Below, piece after piece: positions 1 to 4,401 of a stretch of DNA of 7,689 bases (position 1 is its first letter; every line of letters starts with the position of its first letter). The position numbers and the translations under genes were made by a program. The DNA is from Candidatus Stahliibacteriota bacterium CG08_land_8_20_14_0_20_40_26 (GTDB lineage: Bacteria; Hydrothermota; UBA3073). The DNA lies in assembly GCA_002774315.1 (NCBI GenBank), contig PEYP01000091.1, positions 1-7,689 of the forward strand. Reading direction: 5' to 3'. Under the pieces are notes generated by a model. That model worked only from the letters and a program-made list of their open reading frames with translations. It was not told the origin of the DNA and ran no database searches.

Positions 1-533
1 TGATTAAAACCTCTGGTTCTTATTACTCTTGTCCCATAACTTTTAAAATACTGATATGCAAGCATATCCTGACCGACCTTACTTACCGCATAAGGGGAAA
101 GGGGACGGAGAGGGTTTGTCTCCTTTATGGGCACCTCATTCTCCTTTACAGCTCCATACTCCTCTGAACTTCCAGCAATCTGGATAAGAGGGTTTATACC
201 CGTCCTCCTCACGGCCTCCAAAAGGTTTAATTCTCCCATAATATTTGTTTCAAGTGATTCTGCGGGGGCACTCCATGATGTAGGAACAAAACTCTGGGCA
301 GCCAGATGAAATATCATATTCGGTCTTACTACCTCTATCAGGTCTCTTGTAGACGAGGCATCCCTGAGGTCGCATTCATAAAATTCTATTTTATCTATAA
401 AATGTTCTATATTCTCTGTCCGTGATCTCCATCTCTTTATCCCATATACCTTGAGATCCTTTTTCTCAAGAAGATAATCTGCAAGATGGCTACCTGCAAA
501 TCCTGTGATCCCTGTTATAAGTACACGAGTCAT
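1..533 (-). CDS. GDP-mannose 4,6-dehydratase-like extended SDR (3' end outside window)
   Basis: NAD(P)-dependent extended short-chain dehydrogenase acting on a nucleotide sugar, probably a GDP-hexose for surface polysaccharide. The first 177 codons are visible, starting at ATG 531-533, and the reading frame is still open at the left edge. The N-terminus has the Rossmann glycine motif TGITGFAG (residues 7-14). The segment after the second strand, GIKRWRS (31-37), is arginine-rich as in NADP-binding Gmd enzymes. HLAAQSFVPTSW (76-87) follows, then the catalytic serine region GSSEEYG (121-127) and the YxxxK pair Y148/K152 in SPYAVSK. GDP-mannose 4,6-dehydratases share the KR...S, LAAQS and SPYAVSK pattern; the related GDP-4-keto-6-deoxymannose reductases (RMD) are the main alternative. 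It is the last visible gene of a minus-strand series, 112 bp after the phosphoesterase stop, and has a strong ribosome binding site. Superfamily is certain; the exact substrate is inferred. Confidence 0.85.
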   Translation of the reverse strand, partial: MTRVLITGITGFAGSHLADYLLEKKDLKVYGIKRWRSRTENIEHFIDKIEFYECDLRDASSTRDLIEVVRPNMIFHLAAQSFVPTSWSAPAESLETNIMGELNLLEAVRRTGINPLIQIAGSSEEYGAVKENEVPIKETNPLRPLSPYAVSKVGQDMLAYQYFKSYGTRVIRTRGFN

Positions 534-541
534 AACACCCC

Positions 542-548
542 CCTCCTT
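542..548 (-). promoter_or_regulatory. Ribosome binding site of the SDR gene
   Basis: On the minus strand the sequence reads AAGGAGG, followed by 8 nt and ATG at 531-533. This is a near-ideal Shine-Dalgarno site. It fixes the start of the dehydratase-like gene and shows that the gene is translated independently of the upstream phosphoesterase. Confidence 0.85.
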
Positions 549-645
549 AAAATTACAAATTGCAAATACTAAATAACAAACAAATATCAAATTCCAATAG
601 CCAAAATTCCAAATAAAAGGGTGAGGTCTGGATTTTGAAATTTTA
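549..645. repeat. AT-rich intergenic stretch, possible dispersed repeat copy
   Basis: This non-coding gap between the phosphoesterase stop and the dehydratase ribosome binding site is made of short CAAAT, ATTCCAA and CAAAATTCCAA words on the plus strand. Part of it resembles the exbD-exbD gap in opposite orientation: CAAATACTAAATAACAA at 563-579 is the reverse complement of 3894-3910 at 16 of 17 positions, and ATTCCAAT occurs at 591-598 and 3859-3866. I see no open reading frame, terminator or consensus promoter here. Calling it a dispersed element is an inference from two partial copies. Confidence 0.45.
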
Positions 646-1368
646 TTATGTCCCTGTCCCAAGCCTTTCGGCAAGAAACAGGGGAAGTCCATGGTCTATT
701 ATCTTCCTCTGAACTTTTTCAATATCATAGGCAACCCTTACGAGTTGGATTTTTCGCTCTTCTGTGTCTATTACACCAAACGACGCCCTTGGGTCATAGT
801 CCCTTGGCTGTCCTACACTACCAAAATTTATGATATACTTTGTTCCTTCTTTGGGAAAAAGCAAGCCACCATCCGTAAACACACACGTTCCCCTTTCTCC
901 AAAACACACAGGCACATGTGTATGTCCCACGAGACACAAAGGTTCACTGAACTCCATAAACTGATACAATGCATCCCTTGCGGTAAATATATAATCCCAT
1001 CTTTCTGGATTTATCGGGGTTGAATGGACAAGAAGTATATCCTCATCTACAACACTCACAGGTAGGTTTTTTATATAAGCAAGATTCTCGTCAGAGAGAA
1101 CTTTTTTCGTCCATTCACAGGCGATCCTTGCATTTTTATTGAAGCTTTGCAACTCTGTACGTCCCAAAACTCCATATTCATGGTTACCCGAGAGAGATAT
1201 ATCTACCTTATTCTTTACAATCTTCACACATTCATTGGGATTTGGCCCGTATCCTATGATATCACCAAGACATAAAATCTTATCGGGGTTGATTTCATCG
1301 ATTCTTCTAAATGTCGCCTCGAGTGCCTCCAGATTGGCATGTATATCCGAAATTATAATGAGTCTCAT
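646..1368 (-). CDS. Calcineurin-like metallophosphoesterase (YfcE/MJ0936-type)
   Basis: This is a 240-residue cytoplasmic metal-dependent phosphoesterase. All metal-binding motifs of the superfamily are present in order: SDIHAN (7-12, with D8 and H10), LGDIIGYGPNP (34-44, with D36), GNHE (61-64, with N62 and H63), LLVHSTP (112-118, with H115) and GHTHVP (148-153, with H149 and H151). These residues normally hold a dinuclear metal centre. The GDIIGYGPNP form and the ending 'GLPLFLAERL' are typical of a widespread bacterial group annotated only as metallophosphoesterase; some relatives cleave phosphodiesters or diadenosine polyphosphates, but the substrate cannot be read from sequence. Its ATG overlaps the nusB stop in a TTATGAG junction (4-bp overlap) and lacks a strong Shine-Dalgarno site, so translational coupling to nusB is likely. 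There is no signal peptide. Length is normal for the group. Confidence 0.93.
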   Translation of the reverse strand: MRLIIISDIHANLEALEATFRRIDEINPDKILCLGDIIGYGPNPNECVKIVKNKVDISLSGNHEYGVLGRTELQSFNKNARIACEWTKKVLSDENLAYIKNLPVSVVDEDILLVHSTPINPERWDYIFTARDALYQFMEFSEPLCLVGHTHVPVCFGERGTCVFTDGGLLFPKEGTKYIINFGSVGQPRDYDPRASFGVIDTEERKIQLVRVAYDIEKVQRKIIDHGLPLFLAERLGTGT

Positions 1369-1799
1369 AAATCCATTGTTCGTTTTTGTTTTCGCTGCTT
1401 CTCTCTCTTCACTACTTTATCCAATATACCATTCACAAATTTACCTGAATCTGATGTAGAGTATATCTTTGCTATTTCTATTGCTTCGTCCATGGATACC
1501 TTTGGAGGAATATCGTCAAAATAAACCACCTCGCATATGGCAATGCGTAAGATGTTTCTGTCTATTATAGCAATCCTTTCAATGTCCCAATTTTTCACGA
1601 TATCTCTCAGTATGGCGTCTATACCTTCTACGTTTGTTGTAATTCCTTTCAAAAGTCTCTGAGCATAGACTTCGTCGAAGGGTGATCTGCTCCAGTTCAT
1701 ACAGACATCATTGTATGCTTCTTCAGCGGTATTCCCGGTTGCTTCCACTCTATAGAGTGTTTTAAGAACGACCTCCCTTGCTTCTCTTCTGGATTTCAT
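1365..1799 (-). CDS. nusB: Transcription antitermination factor NusB
   Basis: NusB is a small all-helical RNA-binding protein that, with S10 (NusE), binds boxA RNA and supports antitermination of rRNA operons. The 144-residue product has the family start KSRREAREVVLKTLYR (2-17) and the conserved C-terminal block 'PPKVSMDEAIEIAKIYSTSD' followed by GKFVNGILDKV, corresponding to the usual V-x-I-N-E-A-V-E-L-A-K...S...K-F-V-N-G-I-L-D-K signature. Length is normal. The basic tail KREKQRKQKR follows the last helix. The chosen ATG is the first after an in-frame stop a few codons upstream; no good Shine-Dalgarno precedes it, so expression may be weak or coupled. It lies 63 bp after ribH, a common pairing in bacteria, and overlaps the phosphoesterase start by 4 bp. 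Confidence 0.95.
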   Translation of the reverse strand: MKSRREAREVVLKTLYRVEATGNTAEEAYNDVCMNWSRSPFDEVYAQRLLKGITTNVEGIDAILRDIVKNWDIERIAIIDRNILRIAICEVVYFDDIPPKVSMDEAIEIAKIYSTSDSGKFVNGILDKVVKREKQRKQKRTMDL

Positions 1800-1862
1800 A
1801 GATATGTCTTTGTTGAACTAACTGATAAAGAACGCTGGGATAGAAATATCTGCCGTAACAGG

Positions 1863-2321
1863 CTAAACAATTTTTATATTCACAAGCTCAAGTGCTGTCA
1901 TAGCAGCAGAGAAACCCTTGTTATTTTGTTTTGCGCCAGCCCTGTCAAGAGCCTGTTCAAGGGTATCAGCGGTTATAATCCCCATAACTACAGGGACATT
2001 ATACTCAAGGTTTACCTGCATTATCCCTCTCATAACATTACTGGCAACAAAATCAAAATGGGGAGTTTCTCCTCTTATTACTGCTCCCAGACATATTACT
2101 GCGTCAAACTTCCCTTTCTTTGCCAGTATTTTTGCTATATATGGTATCTCATAAGCACCAGGTACCTTGAATGTCTCAATATCGTCTTTCTTCACATCAT
2201 GTCTTAGAAGACAATCTTCGGCACCTTCTAAGAGTCTATTGCTCACCAGGTTATTAAATCTTGATACAACAATAGCAAATCTCTTACCAATTCCTGACAG
2301 CTTTCCTTCGTGTATCTTCAT
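1863..2321 (-). CDS. ribH: 6,7-dimethyl-8-ribityllumazine synthase (riboflavin synthase beta chain)
   Basis: Lumazine synthase condenses 5-amino-6-ribitylaminouracil with 3,4-dihydroxy-2-butanone 4-phosphate in the penultimate step of riboflavin biosynthesis. The 152-residue protein is full length. Visible motifs are IVVSRFN (17-23), VPGAYEIP (53-60), LGAVIRGETPHFDFVA (78-93) with catalytic H88, the helix starting at NVMRG (95-99), MGIITADTLEQALDRAG (113-129) with phosphate-site R127, and the final KGFSAAMTALEL (135-146). H88 and R127 fall at the same residue numbers as in the Bacillus subtilis enzyme. It is the first gene of the minus-strand unit. No other rib gene lies in the window, so the rest of the pathway must be elsewhere. 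Its ribosome binding site GGGAGG is 4 nt from the ATG. Confidence 0.97.
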   Translation of the reverse strand: MKIHEGKLSGIGKRFAIVVSRFNNLVSNRLLEGAEDCLLRHDVKKDDIETFKVPGAYEIPYIAKILAKKGKFDAVICLGAVIRGETPHFDFVASNVMRGIMQVNLEYNVPVVMGIITADTLEQALDRAGAKQNNKGFSAAMTALELVNIKIV

Positions 2322-2325
2322 AATT

Positions 2326-2331
2326 CCTCCC
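2326..2331 (-). promoter_or_regulatory. Ribosome binding site of ribH
   Basis: Minus-strand GGGAGG sits 4 nt before the ribH ATG (2319-2321). Spacing is on the short side but the site is clear and supports the chosen start. Confidence 0.75.
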
Positions 2332-2360
2332 TTTTATATAAAAAGTATTGTCAAAAATTT

Positions 2361-2380
2361 AACCACAAAGAGCACAAAGA
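2361..2380. repeat. AACCACAAAGAGCACAAAGA motif
   Basis: The plus strand carries two CACAAAG units 9 bp apart (ACCACAAAG, AGCACAAAG). From general knowledge, words of the form ACCACAAAG/ACCACAGAG followed by CACAAAG/CACAGAG recur as short intergenic repeats in many environmental genomes. Only this one copy is in the window, so the repeat status is recalled, not shown. It lies in the ribH leader and encodes nothing visible. Confidence 0.35.
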
Positions 2381-2507
2381 AATCAATTCAAAACTATCAA
2401 TTTGCGAAAAATCATTTTAAAGTGGTTTCTTTTCCATACGGATCCTTCGGACATATTATTTTTGACAGCATCGTACAGGTGTTGTCAACGGCAAACAATT
2501 TTGTGTT

Positions 2508-2536
2508 ATTATACCATATTTTTCTTACTCTGTCAA
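2508..2536 (-). promoter_or_regulatory. Consensus sigma-70 promoter for ribH-nusB-phosphoesterase unit
   Basis: On the minus strand TTGACA (2536-2531) is followed by a 17-bp spacer and TATAAT (2513-2508). Both boxes and the spacing match the housekeeping consensus exactly, and the spacer ends in TGG, giving an extended -10 (TGnTATAAT). Transcription would start near 2501 and run leftward into ribH. Confidence 0.88.
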
Positions 2537-2545
2537 GTTTTTATT

Positions 2546-2584
2546 CTGAGAGATTTCTGAAAAAGTGTAGAAATCTCTAATCAG
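2546..2584. repeat. Palindrome 1 of a head-to-head pair
   Basis: AGAGATTTCT (2549-2558) and AGAAATCTCT (2569-2578) are perfect 10-bp inverted arms around a 10-nt loop. CTG at 2546-2548 can extend the stem with CAG at 2582-2584 across a 3-nt bulge. It sits just upstream of the minus-strand -35 box. No T-run suits a terminator. An operator for a dimeric regulator or a REP/MITE-like palindromic element are both possible. Confidence 0.75.
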
Positions 2585-2612
2585 AGGTCTCTGGGTATTT
2601 TTTCAGAGACCT
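2585..2612. repeat. Palindrome 2 of a head-to-head pair
   Basis: AGGTCTCTG (2585-2593) and CAGAGACCT (2604-2612) are perfect 9-bp arms around a 10-nt loop. Read on the minus strand it starts AGGTCTCTGAAAAA, matching AGATTTCTGAAAAA of palindrome 1 (2551-2564) at 12 of 14 positions. Both differences in this arm are mirrored by pairing-preserving changes in the opposite arm. It lies 11 bp upstream of the P1 -35 box. Confidence 0.75.
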
Positions 2613-2623
2613 TGTAAAAAAAC

Positions 2624-2652
2624 TTGACATTTTTAGAAATTTGTAGTATAAT
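2624..2652 (+). promoter_or_regulatory. Consensus sigma-70 promoter P1 for exbB-exbD-tonB unit
   Basis: TTGACA (2624-2629), 17-bp spacer, TATAAT (2647-2652): an exact match to consensus boxes and spacing. The predicted start is near 2659, and transcription would pass through P2 into exbB. Confidence 0.85.
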
Positions 2653-2670
2653 AACTTTAATATTTTTTCC

Positions 2671-2699
2671 TTGACAAATATTGGATTCTGTTGTATAAT
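2671..2699 (+). promoter_or_regulatory. Consensus sigma-70 promoter P2 for exbB-exbD-tonB unit
   Basis: TTGACA (2671-2676), 17-bp spacer, TATAAT (2694-2699): a second exact consensus promoter, 47 bp downstream of P1 in the same direction. The predicted start is near 2706, inside the CTGAGAGATTTC repeat at 2704-2715, giving a short leader of about 36 nt before the exbB GTG. Confidence 0.88.
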
Positions 2700-2703
2700 T
2701 CTG

Positions 2704-2715
2704 CTGAGAGATTTC
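2704..2715 (+). repeat. Third copy of palindrome arm at the P2 start site
   Basis: CTGAGAGATTTC occurs here and, identically over 12 bp, at 2546-2557 in palindrome 1. This copy has no matching inverted arm nearby. Its position over the predicted P2 start site would suit an operator half-site, but that is inference. Confidence 0.5.
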
Positions 2716-2730
2716 ATGTAACTCTTAACA

Positions 2731-2736
2731 AGGAGG
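2731..2736 (+). promoter_or_regulatory. Ribosome binding site of exbB
   Basis: AGGAGG lies 5 nt before GTG 2742 and 11 nt before GTG 2748, both in frame. It excludes the longer reading from TTG 2691, which would overlap the P2 -10 box. Confidence 0.85.
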
Positions 2737-2741
2737 TAGGT

Positions 2742-3359
2742 GTGGTAGTGTTCTTTCAGAAAGGTGGAGTGTTCATGTGGCCACTTCTTTTCTGTGCAAT
2801 CACGGGGATTGCCTTCGTAATTGAGAGGTTCATATCATTTGCTCGAGCCTCTATAAATGGGAAAAGATTCGTTGAGGGTCTCAAAAAAGCTATTAAAAAG
2901 AATGGAATAGATGGGGGGCTAAAGTATTGTGGAGAGTTCAGCGCACCTCTTGCCAGGGCTATAGAAGCAGGACTCGTAACATATAAGAAAGTAGGATTAA
3001 ATAAGGAAGCGCTTGAAGAGTCCATTGTTAACACAGGGAATGTGGAACTTGCGTTTCTTGAGAAAGGACTGCCAATTCTCTCCGCTGTATCAACAGTTGC
3101 CCCAATTATAGGGTTTCTTGGCACAGTTTCGGGTATGATTTCTGCATTTGATGCTGTTGCAATAGCAGGTGAAATCGAACCGACACTCGTGGCATCTGGG
3201 ATATCAGAAGCTCTTATAACGACGGCGACAGGGCTTACAATTGCTTTTCCCATTGTACTTTTCTATGTATATTTCAGTACCCGTGCAAATGGCTACACCC
3301 GTATGATGGAAAATACTGCAACAGATGTTATAGAATTCCTACTGGAGAATAAGCCATAA
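2742..3359 (+). CDS. exbB: ExbB/TolQ-family proton channel subunit (MotA/TolQ/ExbB)
   Basis: Inner-membrane subunit that, with ExbD, converts the proton motive force into motion of TonB. Starting at GTG 2742 gives 205 residues; GTG 2748 is also possible. The start begins VFFQKGGVFMWPLL, typical of the family, leading into membrane segment 1 (about 12-28) and the ERF end of that helix. A cytoplasmic region contains 'SAPLARAIEAGL'. Segment 2 (about 110-138) holds APIIGFLGTVSGMISAF and segment 3 (about 153-178) holds GISEALITTATGLTIAFP. T128, E156 and T161 align by motif with E. coli ExbB T148, E176 and T181, the polar residues lining the channel, all with the same offset of 20, so the channel should work. 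It is the first gene of the plus-strand unit, 35 bp before exbD-1. TolQ is an alternative, but the downstream tonB favours ExbB. Confidence 0.93.
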   Translation: MVVFFQKGGVFMWPLLFCAITGIAFVIERFISFARASINGKRFVEGLKKAIKKNGIDGGLKYCGEFSAPLARAIEAGLVTYKKVGLNKEALEESIVNTGNVELAFLEKGLPILSAVSTVAPIIGFLGTVSGMISAFDAVAIAGEIEPTLVASGISEALITTATGLTIAFPIVLFYVYFSTRANGYTRMMENTATDVIEFLLENKP

Positions 3360-3394
3360 CAAACCAATCTACCGATAGGTAGAAAGGAGAAATT

Positions 3395-3811
3395 ATGAGA
3401 TTTGGGGGTAGAAGGAGGAAAATGAAGGCAGAGATCCCGACTGCTTCTATGGCTGATATAGCCTTCCTCCTCATCGTCTTCTTTATGCTCACATCTGTAT
3501 TTGCCACTGAGAAGGGACTGCAAATTGTCCTTCCAGAAAAGGGAGAAGTGGTCAAAATAAAAAAGGGGAACATTGCTCAGGTATATGTAAATGCAAAAGG
3601 GCAAGTGAGGATAGAAGAAGAGGATGTAAGTCTTGAAAATATAAAGAATAAGGTTGAGAGTATGCTTGCAGTGAATGATTCGCTGGTATTTTCTTTGAAG
3701 GCAGACAGTAGATGTAAATATGAGACTATAATCAAGGTGTTTGACCAACTGAAACTTGGGACTGCAGAGCGTATTGCCTTCGCTCCACCAGAAAAGAGGG
3801 AAAAACCATAG
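3395..3811 (+). CDS. exbD: ExbD/TolR-family protein, copy 1
   Basis: Single-span inner-membrane protein that partners ExbB. The 138-residue product has a basic cytoplasmic N-terminus (GGRRRKMK), then EIPTASMADIAFLLIVFFML (13-32) with the channel aspartate D21, equivalent to E. coli ExbD D25. The rest (about 40-138) is the periplasmic domain, ending in a proline- and charge-rich tail PPEKREKP. AAGGAGA (3384-3390) precedes the ATG. A second ATG at 3422 (M10) has its own GAAGGAGG site at 3411-3418 and would make a version lacking the arginines, so two starts may be used. It follows exbB and precedes a second, diverged ExbD. Confidence 0.93.
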   Translation: MRFGGRRRKMKAEIPTASMADIAFLLIVFFMLTSVFATEKGLQIVLPEKGEVVKIKKGNIAQVYVNAKGQVRIEEEDVSLENIKNKVESMLAVNDSLVFSLKADSRCKYETIIKVFDQLKLGTAERIAFAPPEKREKP

Positions 3812-3817
3812 GGTTGG

Positions 3818-3853
3818 TCATTAGGTTATCAGTAACCAGTGATTAGTAACCAG
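3818..3853. repeat. Degenerate heptanucleotide tandem repeat
   Basis: Four contiguous 7-bp units occupy 3826-3853: TTATCAG, TAACCAG, TGATTAG, TAACCAG. A fifth, TCATTAG (3818-3824), is offset by one base. The shared form is T-N-A-Y-Y-A-G. Neighbouring units also form a small hairpin, GGTTA-TCAG-TAACC (3824-3837). The array lies just after the exbD-1 stop. Short tandem heptamers of this kind are known from cyanobacteria (STRR sequences); relation to those is only analogy. Confidence 0.65.
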
Positions 3854-3854
3854 A

Positions 3855-3960
3855 TAAAATTCCAATGATCAAAATTCAAGACAGTGTTTGTACTTGTTAT
3901 TTAGGATTTGGTGCTTGGTTGAAATTTGATTTTTATTTCTCTTTTTGATTTTTGGTTTTA
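3855..3960. repeat. AT-rich intergenic stretch, possible dispersed repeat copy (inverted relative to 549-645)
   Basis: This non-coding spacer lies between the two exbD genes. Its words TTGTTATTTAGGATTTG (3894-3910) and ATTCCAAT (3859-3866) recur in or are complementary to the 549-645 gap. The long run of TTTTG/ATTT words continues to the exbD-2 ribosome binding site. The frame upstream of ATG 3974 happens to be open from 3926, but its composition is that of the repeat, not of a protein. Confidence 0.45.
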
Positions 3961-3973
3961 CTATGGGGGTTTT

Positions 3974-4384
3974 ATGCGGCTTTCAAGAGAGGAGAGGGAA
4001 TCTGCAGAGATCCCTACCTGTTCTATGGCGGATATTGCCTTCCTCCTTATTGTATTCTTTATGCTTACATCAGTTTTTAGGGTAGAACAGGGATTTCGGG
4101 TAAACCTACCCTCTGCAGTTGAGACAAGAAAATTACCCAAAAAGAACATCGCCCATATATGGATATCCAATGAGGGTATGATATCTATAGACGATAATAT
4201 CGTCTCAAAGGAATATGTCGCCTCGATTATAGCTCATAAGGTAGAGTCAAACCCTAATCTGATTGTATCTATATTGATGGATAAGGATGGTATGTATGGC
4301 GACCTTTCCGATGTATTTGAGGGTCTGAAAGAGGCAACAGCTTACAAAGTTTCTCTTGCTACATTGAAGGAACGAGGTAGCTAA
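3974..4384 (+). CDS. exbD: ExbD/TolR-family protein, copy 2
   Basis: A second ExbD-type subunit of 136 residues. I chose ATG 3974 because it follows a GGGGG run (3965-3969) by 4 nt and gives the usual short charged N-terminus MRLSREERESAEIP; an upstream in-frame extension to 3926 would add a hydrophobic stretch derived from repeat-like DNA. The membrane segment AEIPTCSMADIAFLLIVFFM (11-30) carries D20 and is almost identical to that of copy 1 (A versus C is the only change through SVF), whereas the periplasmic parts are clearly different in sequence. This suggests an old duplication with selection to keep the ExbB interface, possibly forming a mixed ExbD dimer. The stop is 17 nt before tonB. 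Confidence 0.92.
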   Translation: MRLSREERESAEIPTCSMADIAFLLIVFFMLTSVFRVEQGFRVNLPSAVETRKLPKKNIAHIWISNEGMISIDDNIVSKEYVASIIAHKVESNPNLIVSILMDKDGMYGDLSDVFEGLKEATAYKVSLATLKERGS

Positions 4385-4401
4385 ACCTTTGGAGGAGAAA
4401 A

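Larger units (their letters stand above)
2322..2501 (-). other. Untranslated leader of the ribH unit
   Basis: The region lies between the predicted minus-strand start of transcription (about 2501) and the ribH ATG, roughly 180 nt. I see no gene in it. It contains a possible small hairpin at 2436-2456 (on the minus strand ATATG-TCC-GAA-GGA-TC-CGTAT, eight pairs with a 2-nt bulge and a GAA loop) and the short motif at 2361-2380 described separately. The multi-helix conserved core of an FMN riboswitch, which often precedes riboflavin genes, was not recognisable. Whether the leader regulates anything is unknown. Confidence 0.4.

Noticed and set aside
691..1459. Plus-strand open frames over the phosphoesterase and nusB genes
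   Set aside because: They are antisense to genes with complete motifs and have no ribosome binding sites or conserved features.
2322..2501. FMN riboswitch before ribH, prompted by CTTCGG at 2445-2450
   Set aside because: The CTTCGG is on the wrong strand for ribH, and the conserved AGGGTGAAATTCCC-type and later helices of the family were not found.
2167..2580. Plus-strand open frame across ribH and its upstream region
   Set aside because: It is partly antisense to ribH and partly runs through promoter and palindrome DNA, without family resemblance.
2585..2623. Rho-independent terminator
   Set aside because: The palindrome is strong, but its T-run is in the loop rather than after the stem, and it lies upstream of divergent promoters where no visible transcript would need to end.
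2691..2741. Longer exbB start from TTG 2691
   Set aside because: It would place the start codon on the P2 -10 box and has no ribosome binding site; GTG 2742 follows AGGAGG and gives the family's usual N-terminus.
2613..2741. Fur box controlling the exb/tonB genes
   Set aside because: No sequence close to GATAATGATAATCATTATC was seen around P1 or P2.
3926..3973. N-terminal extension of exbD-2
   Set aside because: The 16 extra residues come from repeat-like AT-rich DNA; ATG 3974 gives the normal ExbD N-terminus.
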